A stretch of 48,224 bases of DNA from an uncultured Kiloniellaceae bacterium (GTDB taxonomy: Bacteria; Pseudomonadota; Alphaproteobacteria; Kiloniellales; Kiloniellaceae). The number at the start of each line of letters is the position of its first letter. Position 1 is the stretch's first letter. The notes beneath the pieces are model-generated. The model was given only the letters and a program-made list of their open reading frames with translations. It ran no database searches and had not been told where the DNA came from. The DNA is taken from contig CANLSF010000010.1 in assembly GCA_947493695.1 (NCBI GenBank), positions 1 to 48,224 on the forward strand. The letters are read 5' to 3'. Below, one piece after another: positions 1-8,575 of the stretch. Position numbers and translations under genes: made by a program.

Positions 1-150
1 GAGCCGACTGCGGAAGATCCCGACGCAGAGGAGCCAACCGCTGAAGACCCGGATGCTGAAGAGCCGACTGCGGAAGATCCAAACGCCGAGGAGCCAACCG
101 CTGAAGACCCGGATGCTGAAGAGCCAACTGCGGAAGATCCCGACGCCGAA
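1..150 (+). repeat. Five 30-bp tandem repeats within the coding sequence
   Basis: Five 30-bp units lie head to tail, each encoding ten residues. Units 2 and 4 (31-60 and 91-120) are identical. Units 1, 3 and 5 resemble each other more than they resemble 2 and 4, so the true period is an alternating 60 bp. The array probably continues upstream of the window. A sixth unit (from 151) begins with the same Glu-Pro codons and then diverges. Confidence 0.9.
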
Positions 151-561
151 GAACCGGACCTGGCCGCAGGACCGGGCGTATCCATGGGCACGGAAGGCGA
201 CGACGTCTTCATGGACATGGAGAAGGATCAGATCATCCTGGGTGCGGAGGGTGACGACCGCTTCGAAACCGAAAGCAGCTTCGATGACTTTAACTTCGTG
301 CTGCTGCCGAACAACGGCGTGCTGTTGCTCGGCGCTGATTCGACCAAGGTGTTGTTCGATGTTGAAACGATCGAGTTCGCGGACCTCTCGATTGAATTCA
401 AGCCGGAAGACAGCACCGACGAGCCGGACGGCGACGATGGTGAATCCGATCCCACCGCTGAAATGCCGGGAGAGGAAACACCTGTTGCCGAAGATGATGG
501 CGCTGAGGAATCGCCGGGCGTCGGCGGTAATTGCTTCAATGACGATCTGATGGTGGCCTGA
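1..561 (+). CDS. Acidic repeat-containing protein, 3' end only (likely type I secretion cargo)
   Basis: The reading frame is open from the first base of the window, so the N-terminus lies outside. The visible 186 residues begin with five copies of a ten-residue acidic repeat (EPTAEDPDAE type, residues 1-50). Next is a segment with two glycine/aspartate-rich motifs (GTEGDD and GAEGDD) that resemble degenerate RTX calcium-binding turns. The protein ends in an acidic, Asp/Glu/Pro-rich tail without a membrane segment. It ends 113 bp before a type I secretion ABC exporter and membrane fusion gene on the same strand. Uncleaved C-terminal secretion signals and acidic composition are typical of such cargo, so export by the neighbours is inferred, not shown. 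Function is unknown. Confidence 0.75.
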   Translation, partial: EPTAEDPDAEEPTAEDPDAEEPTAEDPNAEEPTAEDPDAEEPTAEDPDAEEPDLAAGPGVSMGTEGDDVFMDMEKDQIILGAEGDDRFETESSFDDFNFVLLPNNGVLLLGADSTKVLFDVETIEFADLSIEFKPEDSTDEPDGDDGESDPTAEMPGEETPVAEDDGAEESPGVGGNCFNDDLMVA

Positions 562-618
562 GCGACTGGCCGACCAACAGCTTCGTCATCCCCATCGACT
601 TTTCGGCGATGGGACGTG

Positions 619-640
619 GTGGCCGGGGAAACCCGGCCAC
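619..640 (+). promoter_or_regulatory. Intercistronic hairpin with GAAA tetraloop
   Basis: A perfect 9-bp GC-rich stem (GTGGCCGGG at 619-627, CCCGGCCAC at 632-640) closes a GAAA loop. It sits between the cargo stop (561) and the exporter start (675). No T-run follows, so it is not a standard intrinsic terminator. It could stabilise the upstream mRNA or partly uncouple expression of cargo and exporter. Confidence 0.6.
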
Positions 641-674
641 TGCAACCGCCACCGGTTCGGAGATTTAATCCCAA

Positions 675-2483
675 ATGTCTTCTCATAAGCCCACTGCGTC
701 CGACGCAAGCCCGCAGCAGCAAGGCGGCATAGGTGAACGTAATCTGATCCGCGCCGCGCTGCGCACCTGCCGCGGTGCATTTATCGGCATCGGCCTGTTC
801 AGTTGCATCATCAACATTCTGATGCTGACCGGTCCGCTCTTCATGATGCAGGTCTATGACCGGGTACTGACCAGCGGCAGCCTCCCGACACTCGCGGCTC
901 TCCTGGTTCTGGTGACTCTGCTGTATTTCTTTTTCAGTCTTTTTGAACTTCTGCGCTCGCGCGTACTCATTCGGGTTGGCCGCCGTCTGGATGAAGAACT
1001 CTCGCCCAGCGCTTTCAGAGCGGTTCTCGCCCTGCCCTTGCGGCAAAATCAGAAAGGCGAGTCCACGGCCCCTATTCGCGACCTGGATAGCCTGCGTCAA
1101 TTTCTCTCCAGCCAGGGCCCGCTGGCCATCTTCGACATGCCGTGGATCCCGCTCTACCTGGGGGTTATTTTTCTATTCCATCCCTTCCTCGGCCTTATCG
1201 CCAGCGCCGGTGCGGGATTGCTGCTCCTGCTCGCAGTCATGAGCGAGGTCGTGAACCGAAAACCTTTGCGTGAGGCGGCCGGTCTGGTGAATCGGCGCAA
1301 TGCCGTCGCCGCCAGTTGCCGCCGCAACAGTGAAGCAATTCATGCCATGGGGATGAGCGCTCAATTAGGCAACATCTGGGGTGGCATCAATGACCGCTAC
1401 CTGCGCCTCCAGGGCAAAGCCAGCGACCGGGCCGGCATGCTTTCCGCAGCCACCCGCGCAATCCGCCTGCTGATGCAGTCCGTCATTCTGGCTGCGGGAG
1501 CCTGGCTTGCGGTCAAGCAGGAGGTTTCCCCCGGCACCATCATCGCGGGATCCATCATCATGTCGCGGGCTCTGGCACCGATTGAACTGGCTGTGGCGCA
1601 TTGGCGCGGCTTCATTGCGGCCAGACAGAGCGCCAACCGGCTCAAGACGACGCTCAGCGGTCCGCCCCCGGTCGTGCGAACCGACCTGCCCCGCCCCAAG
1701 AGAAGCCTCGATCTCAACAGCGTCACCGTTGTCCCACCCGGCAGCTCCAAAACAGCCATTGAACGAATTGGCTTTTCTCTGCAAGCCGGTGAAGGTCTCG
1801 GCATCATCGGCCCCAGCGCCAGCGGCAAGTCGACGCTTGCGCGCAGCATCGTTGGGGTCTGGCCGAGCATCATGGGCAAGATCTGCCTGGATGGCGCGGC
1901 GCTCGATCAGTGGGACCCAATCAAGCTTGGCCGTTACATCGGTTATTTGCCGCAAGCGGTCGATCTTTTCGACGGTACGATTGCTGAAAACATTGCGCGC
2001 TTCGACCCGGCCCGAAGTGCGGAACAGGTCATCCAGGCCGCCCGGCTGGCGGGCATCCACGATTTGATCCTGAAGCTGCCAGACGGTTACGACACGAGTA
2101 TCGGCGATGCCGGTTCAATCCTCTCTGCCGGGCAACGTCAGCGCGTCGGCCTGGCCCGCGCCGTCTACGACCTTCCGTTCCTGATTGTCCTGGATGAACC
2201 CAATGCCAACCTCGACGCCGAGGGCGAGCTGGCGCTGACAGAGGCAATCAGCGCCCTGCGCAAACAAGGATCGATCGTCATCGTCATCGCCCATCGACCC
2301 AGCGCCATAGCCGCCGTGGACCACCTCCTGGTGCTGAAGGATGGGCGCCAGCAGGCCTTTGGCCGCAAAGACGAAATCCTGAGCCAGACCGCCGCGATCC
2401 CCAGCCCACTAAATGTCAACAAACCAAAGGCGAAGATGTCCGCCAAAAAGGGAGCTTTGAACATTGCCGCAGAGCCTGCTTGA
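675..2483 (+). CDS. Type I secretion ABC transporter (PrtD/HlyB-like, fused permease-ATPase)
   Basis: The 602-residue protein has an N-terminal membrane domain (hydrophobic segments from about residue 35) and a C-terminal nucleotide-binding domain. Walker A is GPSASGKS near residue 379, the signature is LSAGQRQR near 483, Walker B is LIVLDEP near 503, and the switch histidine is near 539. The LSAGQ form of the signature is usual in PrtD-type exporters. There is no N-terminal C39 peptidase domain, which fits cargo with an uncleaved C-terminal signal. The gene overlaps the following membrane fusion gene, so the two are translationally coupled. A TolC-like outer membrane partner is not in the window. 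Confidence 0.93.
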   Translation: MSSHKPTASDASPQQQGGIGERNLIRAALRTCRGAFIGIGLFSCIINILMLTGPLFMMQVYDRVLTSGSLPTLAALLVLVTLLYFFFSLFELLRSRVLIRVGRRLDEELSPSAFRAVLALPLRQNQKGESTAPIRDLDSLRQFLSSQGPLAIFDMPWIPLYLGVIFLFHPFLGLIASAGAGLLLLLAVMSEVVNRKPLREAAGLVNRRNAVAASCRRNSEAIHAMGMSAQLGNIWGGINDRYLRLQGKASDRAGMLSAATRAIRLLMQSVILAAGAWLAVKQEVSPGTIIAGSIIMSRALAPIELAVAHWRGFIAARQSANRLKTTLSGPPPVVRTDLPRPKRSLDLNSVTVVPPGSSKTAIERIGFSLQAGEGLGIIGPSASGKSTLARSIVGVWPSIMGKICLDGAALDQWDPIKLGRYIGYLPQAVDLFDGTIAENIARFDPARSAEQVIQAARLAGIHDLILKLPDGYDTSIGDAGSILSAGQRQRVGLARAVYDLPFLIVLDEPNANLDAEGELALTEAISALRKQGSIVIVIAHRPSAIAAVDHLLVLKDGRQQAFGRKDEILSQTAAIPSPLNVNKPKAKMSAKKGALNIAAEPA

Positions 2484-3840
2484 AGGATACAGAACCTTCG
2501 ATCCCACTGGTATTCGCGCGGGTGGCTTCGAAGCGCCGCCCATTGGAGACCTAACCAGATCTTCACTGCGCCGCCACCTGCTGGTCGGCCTTACAATCAC
2601 AGCGGTCCTGATCGGCGGTGTCGGCGGCTGGTCGGCGTTCGCGTCCATATCCAGCGCCGTCATTGCATCGGGCAAGGTTGTAGTCGAGTCCAATATCAAA
2701 CTGGTCCAGCATGCTGAAGGCGGCATCGTTGGCGAAATCGCCGTGCGCGACGGCGACAGGGTTGAGGCAGGCGATCTGCTGGTACGTCTCGATGGCACCG
2801 CAACCAAAGCCAACCTGGCCATTGTCACCAAACAGATGAACGAGCTGGAAACCCGCCGCACCCGGCTGATCGCCGAACGTGACTCCAGTACAGAACTGGT
2901 CTTCTCTCAACACCTGCGCGAGCAAGCAAATGCAAGCGGCGAGTTCGACCTCCTTGAGGGTGAGCGAAAGCTTTTTCAGGCGCGCCTCATCACCCTCTCA
3001 GGCCAGCGTGAGCAGTTGCAGGAGCGGATTACGCAGACACACGACGAAATCTCCGGCCTCACCTCTCAACGCGATGCCAAGACGCGGGAAATCGAGCTGA
3101 CGGAAAAAGAACTGAAAATGATGCAGGGCCTGAAAGACAAAAAGCTCATTCCCGTTACCCAATACATGGCGCTTGAACGCGAAGCGGTGAAGATCCAGGG
3201 CGAGCACGGGCAACTCACCGCCGAGATCGCACGGACGGAAGGCCGGATCAGTGAAACGCAACTGCAGGTCCTGCAACTCGACAAGGAATTCCGCGAAGCA
3301 GTTCTGGGAGAACTCCGCAGCGTCGAAGCGGAACTGGCAGAACTTGCCGAACGCCGTGTCGCCGCACTGGATCAACTGCGTCGCCTCGAGATCCAGGCAC
3401 CCCAGTCCGGCATGATTCATCAACTCGCTATCCATACCCGCGGCGGCGTGATCACTCCGGGTGAGGCGCTGATGCAGATCGTCCCCCAGGGCGACGATCT
3501 TATTGTCGAGGCGCGGGTGGCACCAGCCGATATCGATCAGATTCAAATCGGCCAGGCCGCGGTCATTCACTTCACCGCCTTTAATCAGCGCACGACACCA
3601 CAGCTCGACGCAACGCTCTATTCGGTCGCAGCGGATCTCACGGAGGACGAACGGAGCGGAGACCAGTACTTCCTGGCCCGGTTACGCCTGAGTGAAGCAG
3701 AGCTGGCGCGTTTAGGAGCGCTGAAACTAAGTCCAGGCATGCCGGCGGAGGTCTTCGTTCAAACCGGCGCACGCAGCGCTCTCAGCTATCTGGTGAAACC
3801 CTTCGAGGATCAGCTCAGTCGGGCGTTTCGGGAAGAATAA
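2464..3840 (+). CDS. Type I secretion membrane fusion protein (HlyD/PrtE family)
   Basis: The 458-residue protein has one N-terminal membrane segment (about residues 40-62) and then a lipoyl-like half motif (GKVVVESN...HAEGGIVGEI). A long coiled coil spans about residues 115-300, with a second barrel half near residue 310 and a C-terminal beta domain. This is the order of the periplasmic adaptor that links an ABC exporter to TolC. The start used is a TTG at 2464 with GGGAG nine bases upstream. It overlaps the exporter gene by 20 bp, and no closer ATG would keep the membrane segment. It ends 18 bp from the convergent ferredoxin gene. Confidence 0.92.
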   Translation: MPQSLLEGYRTFDPTGIRAGGFEAPPIGDLTRSSLRRHLLVGLTITAVLIGGVGGWSAFASISSAVIASGKVVVESNIKLVQHAEGGIVGEIAVRDGDRVEAGDLLVRLDGTATKANLAIVTKQMNELETRRTRLIAERDSSTELVFSQHLREQANASGEFDLLEGERKLFQARLITLSGQREQLQERITQTHDEISGLTSQRDAKTREIELTEKELKMMQGLKDKKLIPVTQYMALEREAVKIQGEHGQLTAEIARTEGRISETQLQVLQLDKEFREAVLGELRSVEAELAELAERRVAALDQLRRLEIQAPQSGMIHQLAIHTRGGVITPGEALMQIVPQGDDLIVEARVAPADIDQIQIGQAAVIHFTAFNQRTTPQLDATLYSVAADLTEDERSGDQYFLARLRLSEAELARLGALKLSPGMPAEVFVQTGARSALSYLVKPFEDQLSRAFREE

Positions 3841-3858
3841 GAGCGACGGCAGTGAACC

Positions 3859-4236
3859 TCATTTCACCAGATCGGCCAGTTTGACGATCTTGAGAGGTTC
3901 GCTGCTGGCTTCCTGCGGCGGAAGGGCCGCAACGTCGGGATGATCCTTGTCGGTAATGAAATTCTGGTTCCAGCCCTGCGGCGACCCCCATCCCGTTACC
4001 TTGTCTTCAAAGAACTCTTTGTTGACCACGATGTAGGCAGCCTCGGCGGGTTCGGCATCGAATTCATCCCGGATGGCGTCAACCGGACAGATCGATTCAC
4101 AAAGACCGCAGTTCACGCACTCATCCGGGTGGATGTAGAACATCCGTCCGCCCTCGTAGATGCATTCGACAGGACAGACCTCCGTGCAGGCGCCGTCTTT
4201 GATGTCCACGCAAGCCTGGGAGATGATGAAGGTCAT
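3859..4236 (-). CDS. fdxA: 7Fe ferredoxin, FdxA type (3Fe-4S/4Fe-4S)
   Basis: The 125-residue soluble protein carries Cys9, Cys17, Cys21, Cys25 and then Cys40, Cys43, Cys46, Cys50. This is the spacing of Azotobacter ferredoxin I shifted by one residue, so one 3Fe-4S and one 4Fe-4S cluster are expected. FdxA proteins are low-potential electron carriers and are often genomic singletons. Here the gene is the last of a seven-gene catabolic operon, 53 bp after the enoyl-CoA hydratase, with a GAGGAG ribosome site. The placement suggests it may serve the FAD oxidoreductase of the same operon; that is inference. It could also be a housekeeping fdxA that sits here by chance. Confidence 0.9.
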   Translation of the reverse strand: MTFIISQACVDIKDGACTEVCPVECIYEGGRMFYIHPDECVNCGLCESICPVDAIRDEFDAEPAEAAYIVVNKEFFEDKVTGWGSPQGWNQNFITDKDHPDVAALPPQEASSEPLKIVKLADLVK

Positions 4237-4289
4237 GACTCAATCGCTCCTCGGCTCGCGGCACTTCCCCGGATACGAACCGCGGCCCG

Positions 4290-5066
4290 TCACGTGCCTG
4301 TCCAAACCGGATCCCGTTTTTCCAGAAAGGCCTGAACCCCCTCGTCGCTGTCTTTTGATTGCAGGGCCGCAACAAGGGGTGGCGTGCGTAGGGCCTGAGC
4401 ATCACGGGGATGAAGTTGCGCGGTCTTTTTCACCGTGTGCTTGATCGCCTTTATCGAGAGCGGTGCACAGGCCTTAATGTCGGCCACGTAGCGCGCAACG
4501 GCATCATCGAGGTCTTCCAGCTTTACGACTTCGTTTACAAGGCCCAGTTCCGCCGCCTCGTCCGCGGACATTCTGCGGCCGGTCATGAGATAGCCCATCG
4601 CAAGCTTCTGCGGGATCAGCCGGGGCAAGAGGATCATACCGCCATCCAGTGGCAGGCGACCGACCCGCGCCTCCGGCAGCGCAAACTTTGCGGTCTCAAC
4701 GGCAACCACGATATCGCTGCCGAGAACCATCTCGAAGCCACCGCCCATGGCGAAGCCGTTCACGCGGGCAATGACTGGAATGTTCAGGCTGTCGCGCAGT
4801 GAGAGACCACCGAAACCATGAGGCCGTGCATGCCCCCAATACTCAAGACCGCTTGCGCCGTCTGCAGACTTCATGTCCGCGCCGGCGCTGAAGGCGCGGT
4901 CGCCCGCCCCCGTCAGAACTACACAGCGCAGATCGGAATTTGCCTCGATCTCAAGCCAGATCTCCTCGAGGCGGTCTTCCGTCTCGGCATCGACGGCATT
5001 CATGCGGTCAGGTCGGTTTATCGTGACCCAGGCGACCTGATCCCGGATGTCGAAATCAACCGGCAT
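4290..5066 (-). CDS. Enoyl-CoA hydratase/isomerase family protein
   Basis: The 258-residue length is standard for the crotonase family. The oxyanion-hole segment AFSAGADMK lies near residues 59-66. GGGFE gives Glu112 and LPEAR gives Glu132. The spacing of 20 matches the two catalytic glutamates of classical enoyl-CoA hydratase, so hydration of a 2-enoyl-CoA is chemically plausible. Its start overlaps the stop of the CoA transferase gene by one base (TAATG), showing translational coupling. In context it would act after CoA activation by the upstream transferase. The acyl chain is unknown, and the carnitinyl-CoA dehydratase subgroup is a possible alternative. Confidence 0.92.
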   Translation of the reverse strand: MPVDFDIRDQVAWVTINRPDRMNAVDAETEDRLEEIWLEIEANSDLRCVVLTGAGDRAFSAGADMKSADGASGLEYWGHARPHGFGGLSLRDSLNIPVIARVNGFAMGGGFEMVLGSDIVVAVETAKFALPEARVGRLPLDGGMILLPRLIPQKLAMGYLMTGRRMSADEAAELGLVNEVVKLEDLDDAVARYVADIKACAPLSIKAIKHTVKKTAQLHPRDAQALRTPPLVAALQSKDSDEGVQAFLEKRDPVWTGT

Positions 5067-6280
5067 TACGCAGCCCCCACGGCCTGCGGCTTTGCGGCCA
5101 TTCCATCGTTCACCGAAGCCTCGTCGCGGTCTTCGCCCAGACCGAGCTCAGCCAGAACCTCAGCAGTGTGCTCGCCAATTCGTGGTGGCGGACGCCGGAC
5201 CGCGAAGGGCGCTTCGGAAAGATGCACTGGCGAGGCGATGACAGACGTCTCCCCGTGAAGCGGGTGGTCGTAGCTTTCCAACATACCGTTCTCAGCCGTC
5301 TGAGGATCGGTAAGCGCCTTGCCCAGAGGCCGAACCTCGGCGCAGAGCAGATCCTGTTCTTCGAGCTTCGCAATCCAGTGTTCCGTGGTGTTCGATCCAA
5401 AGCCCTCCCGAAAGCGCCGCTGAAGTTCGGCCTTACCCGCACGCTGCGCCGGGAGGTCCGGATAGGTTTCAGAGAGATCCTCGATACCAAGTGCCCGGCA
5501 AATATCCTGCAATGGGTTGGCTTTGAAGGCACCGACCAGAACCAGCGCTCCGTCGGTTGTCTCGAAGACGCCGCTGAGGGGCATGGCAGCCCAGTTCAAC
5601 TCCTGATCCGTGGTCATGAGATGCGATGCTTCCTGCATCTGCATAGCCAGCATGGAATCGTAGAGCGAGACCGAAACCTCCTGTCCGCGACCGGTCTTCG
5701 CCCGCGCCAGCAACGCCGCCAGGACGCCCTGCACCAGATGCATACCGGCGGTGTAATCGCAAAGAGCCGTGGCGTAAATCGTACGTGGCGTGTGATCATC
5801 GGCGCGCCGTTCCATCACTCCGGTCAGGGCTTGCGAAAGAACGTCCTGCCCGCCCTTGTGAGCGTAGGGCCCCGTCGGGCCAAAGCCGGTACCGGAAGCG
5901 AAGATGATGCCTGGATTAATCTCGCGCAATTTGTCATAGCCGAAGCCCATGCGGTCCATAACTCCGGGCCGGAAGTTGTTTACAACCACATCCGACCGAC
6001 GCACCAGTTCATACACCGCTTCCTTTGCTGAAGCCTCGCGTGTATCGAGCGTAATCGAACGCTTGTTGCGGTTCAGGCTGCAGAACACAGGATTGTTTCG
6101 GTCCGCCTCGCTGGTGCCCCCGAAGAAATTGCGCGAAAGCTCACCGGATCCGGGCCGTTCGATCTTGATCACATCGGCGCCGAAGTCGGCCAGCATCTGG
6201 GTGGCGCAGGGCCCCAGCATGACCTGGGTAAAGTCGACAATCCGAACTCCGTCGAGGGGCAGATTGCTGTTACTGGACAT
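5066..6280 (-). CDS. Class III CoA transferase (CaiB/Frc/BaiF family)
   Basis: The 404-residue protein opens with the family motif around DFTQVMLGPCATQMLADFGADVIKIE (quoted in two parts: DFTQVMLGP and ADFGADVIKIE). The catalytic aspartate expected after the GQDVLSQA segment is Asp175 in ALCDYTAG. These enzymes move CoA from a donor acyl-CoA to a carboxylate through a covalent aspartyl thioester. Substrates include formate/oxalate, carnitine, succinate/malate and aromatic acids. The gene follows the FAD oxidoreductase by 50 bp with a GAGGA ribosome site, and overlaps the hydratase start. It likely activates the imported acid. The substrate cannot be read from the sequence. Confidence 0.93.
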   Translation of the reverse strand: MSSNSNLPLDGVRIVDFTQVMLGPCATQMLADFGADVIKIERPGSGELSRNFFGGTSEADRNNPVFCSLNRNKRSITLDTREASAKEAVYELVRRSDVVVNNFRPGVMDRMGFGYDKLREINPGIIFASGTGFGPTGPYAHKGGQDVLSQALTGVMERRADDHTPRTIYATALCDYTAGMHLVQGVLAALLARAKTGRGQEVSVSLYDSMLAMQMQEASHLMTTDQELNWAAMPLSGVFETTDGALVLVGAFKANPLQDICRALGIEDLSETYPDLPAQRAGKAELQRRFREGFGSNTTEHWIAKLEEQDLLCAEVRPLGKALTDPQTAENGMLESYDHPLHGETSVIASPVHLSEAPFAVRRPPPRIGEHTAEVLAELGLGEDRDEASVNDGMAAKPQAVGAA

Positions 6281-6330
6281 AGGATCCTCTTTTTTCGAAC
6301 TGAGTAAAAATACGAGCTGCAGTTGGCAGA

Positions 6331-7689
6331 TTACTCCGCTGGCTCCAGAACCAACGCGTTGTCAGAAGGCACGTCTCCGGGATCGGCGCCCTGGGCACGC
6401 ATCTGTTTCTGGATCGCCTTGGCATCCACATCCCGCAGCGCAGAGTTCGCATTCAACGCCAATGCAGAAGCAACTCCGGCAGCCTCGCCCTGCACCATGC
6501 AGGGTGGGATTTCACGCGACATGCGCTGGGCATCCGGTTCCGCAGAATAGTGCCGTCCGGCGACGATGAGGTTGTCCAGACCCCGCGGCAGCAGCGCACG
6601 ATAAGGCGTGTAGTAATCCCGACCGCGACAGACCGTATCGGCAAAGTGGCGTCGGGTGACAATATCGTCCTTGGTGACGACATATTCACCGCGCAGTTGG
6701 CGGGTCTGCCGAACCCCGATCTGCTCTGCCGTGCCCAGTAAATTCGAGTTCTGGAAGCCTGGCAGGTTCTCTCGGGCGTATTCGTAGAGCCGCATAATGC
6801 GGTCGCGCCCCTCGTACTCCGCATTGGTCAGGTCTTCGACGGACATACCGTCGTAGCCGGGCATATGCGGGCAGTTGCACCAGACCACACCGGGAATAGG
6901 CGTCTTGAGCCACCACATTTCCCAGGCACCGCCGATCAGACGCCGGGCCTGTCGATCGAGCTTTTTGAAAGCTTCCGGTTCTTCATACTGAAAGCGCTCG
7001 GCTTCATCCGTGTCGACATTCGACAGACGGAATACAGTGGTAACGATATACTGGCCTTGGGTAAATTCTGCGCCAGCAGAGGCCGTCACATCCAGATCAC
7101 CGGTCGCATCGATCACGATATCGCCCAGGATTGCCTGTCGACCCGTTTTGGTCTGGCAGATCACGCCCTTTACCTTGCCGTCTTCCACAAGGGTGTCGGA
7201 GAACCAGCTGTGCAGACGCAGATTGATCTCGGCCTCACGGGCAAGATCCAGCGAGACCCGTTTCCAGGCGTCGGGGTCGAAGGCAACGGCATGAATGATC
7301 GGCTGCGGATGTTCCTGCACATGAAAGTTGTGCACGCCCCAGCGCGACCACTTGCGCCACATTTCCCAATCCTGACGACAATCCTCCGGCGGCGGAAAGA
7401 CGGCACCGTTCTGCTTCGCCATGCGCTCGACGAACTCTGAAACAATGCCGGTTACGGTGATCTCGTTGCCGTTGACCATATCGTCCAGGACCAGCACCAT
7501 ACCGCCAGACGCCATGCCGCCAAGATGGTGATAACGCTCGAGCAACGTCACCGAGCAACCGTTCCGCGCCGCCGAAACCGCCGCCGTGAGACCTGCAGCA
7601 CCGCCGCCGACCACGATGACATCGGATTGCGCAACTACCGGCACATCCCGCGCCGCTTCGCGCACCGATTTATTCTGAACTTGAGACAT
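6331..7689 (-). CDS. FAD-dependent oxidoreductase (FAD_oxidored / PF12831-like)
   Basis: The 452-residue protein has an N-terminal Rossmann motif GGGAAG at residues 28-33, ending in Glu51, the usual ADP-ribose-binding acidic residue. It then has the GGMASGGMV segment typical of this flavoprotein family. A second dinucleotide-binding strand (DIVIDATGDLDV) lies near the middle, and the C-terminal FAD-contact segment is LIVAGRHYSAEP. No signal peptide, so it acts in the cytoplasm. A strong GGAGG site precedes the ATG. It sits between the ABC importer and the CoA transferase, so it may oxidise or desaturate the imported compound. The reaction is not known for this subgroup. Confidence 0.88.
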   Translation of the reverse strand: MSQVQNKSVREAARDVPVVAQSDVIVVGGGAAGLTAAVSAARNGCSVTLLERYHHLGGMASGGMVLVLDDMVNGNEITVTGIVSEFVERMAKQNGAVFPPPEDCRQDWEMWRKWSRWGVHNFHVQEHPQPIIHAVAFDPDAWKRVSLDLAREAEINLRLHSWFSDTLVEDGKVKGVICQTKTGRQAILGDIVIDATGDLDVTASAGAEFTQGQYIVTTVFRLSNVDTDEAERFQYEEPEAFKKLDRQARRLIGGAWEMWWLKTPIPGVVWCNCPHMPGYDGMSVEDLTNAEYEGRDRIMRLYEYARENLPGFQNSNLLGTAEQIGVRQTRQLRGEYVVTKDDIVTRRHFADTVCRGRDYYTPYRALLPRGLDNLIVAGRHYSAEPDAQRMSREIPPCMVQGEAAGVASALALNANSALRDVDAKAIQKQMRAQGADPGDVPSDNALVLEPAE

Positions 7690-7753
7690 AGCTTTCCTCC
7701 TTACCGCCGTGACGCGGCAGTAGATTTTACGAAGTTGTTGTTGTCACCCGGCG

Positions 7754-8575
7754 CTATCCTGTCTGCTCCGGTTTCCAGCGGATCACCAACCGCTCGGTAA
7801 GGGTCACCGCCGTGAACAGCAGGACCGCGAGACCGGAAGAGACGAAGACAGTGGCGTAGAGCAGCGCCGAACGGAAATTGAAGGTGGCGTCAATGATCAA
7901 GGCCCCAAGTCCGACATCCGCCCCCACCCATTCCCCGACGATGGCCCCGATGACGCAGGTCGTGGATGCTATCTTGAGCGCCGAGAAGAGATAGGGCAGC
8001 GACGCAGGTAACCGGATTTTCCAGAAGATCTCCCATTTCGAAGCCGAGAGTATCCGCGCCAGTTCCAGAGTCTGCGGGCTGGCCGACTGCAGGCCCCGCA
8101 CCATATTCACCAGCGTCGGAAAGAAACAAATCAGGGCGGCGATCACCACCTTGGCAAGCAATCCATTCCCGAACAGCAGTACCAGGATCGGCGCAATCGC
8201 CAGGATCGGAATGGTGTTGATGAAGACAGCCAGCGGATAGAAAGCCTTCTCCACCGACTTATGATGCACAAAGGTCACTGCCGCCGTGATGGCGATCAGG
8301 TTGCCGATCAGAAAGCCCAGTACACTCTCGATCAGGGTCGGCAGGAAATTCCGGAACAGCAATGCCGATTCTTCCGACAAGGTTGCGCCGACATCACTCG
8401 GCGCCGGCGCAATGTAAGCCGGCACATCGAAGATACGAACGCCCCCTTCCCAGGCCAGTAGAATGCCCGCCACCGCGAGCAGAGGCGGCAAGTAGCGTCC
8501 GGCGAAGATCTGCTTCACAAAAGACCGCTCGGTCTCCGCTGATGTCGCGCGATCAAGGTTGCTTGCCACTGACAT
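7754..8575 (-). CDS. ABC transporter permease, NitT/TauT (SsuC-like) family
   Basis: The 273-residue protein has about six hydrophobic segments. It also has the cytoplasmic EAA-type loop (LELARILSASKWEIFWKI) that docks on the ATPase. The ATG at 8575 shares its A with the TGA of the ATPase gene and has GGAGG seven bases upstream. A TTG six bases earlier is a weaker start. It forms the channel of an importer with the adjacent ATPase and binding protein. The family imports nitrate, taurine, sulfonates, pyrimidine precursors and aromatic or organic acids. Given the catabolic genes downstream, an organic acid is more likely here than an inorganic ion. Confidence 0.92.
   Translation of the reverse strand: MSVASNLDRATSAETERSFVKQIFAGRYLPPLLAVAGILLAWEGGVRIFDVPAYIAPAPSDVGATLSEESALLFRNFLPTLIESVLGFLIGNLIAITAAVTFVHHKSVEKAFYPLAVFINTIPILAIAPILVLLFGNGLLAKVVIAALICFFPTLVNMVRGLQSASPQTLELARILSASKWEIFWKIRLPASLPYLFSALKIASTTCVIGAIVGEWVGADVGLGALIIDATFNFRSALLYATVFVSSGLAVLLFTAVTLTERLVIRWKPEQTG

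Noticed and set aside
228-1100. Long minus-strand open frame across the cargo/exporter junction
   Set aside because: It is antisense to two well-supported genes and its composition is that of a reverse-frame shadow.
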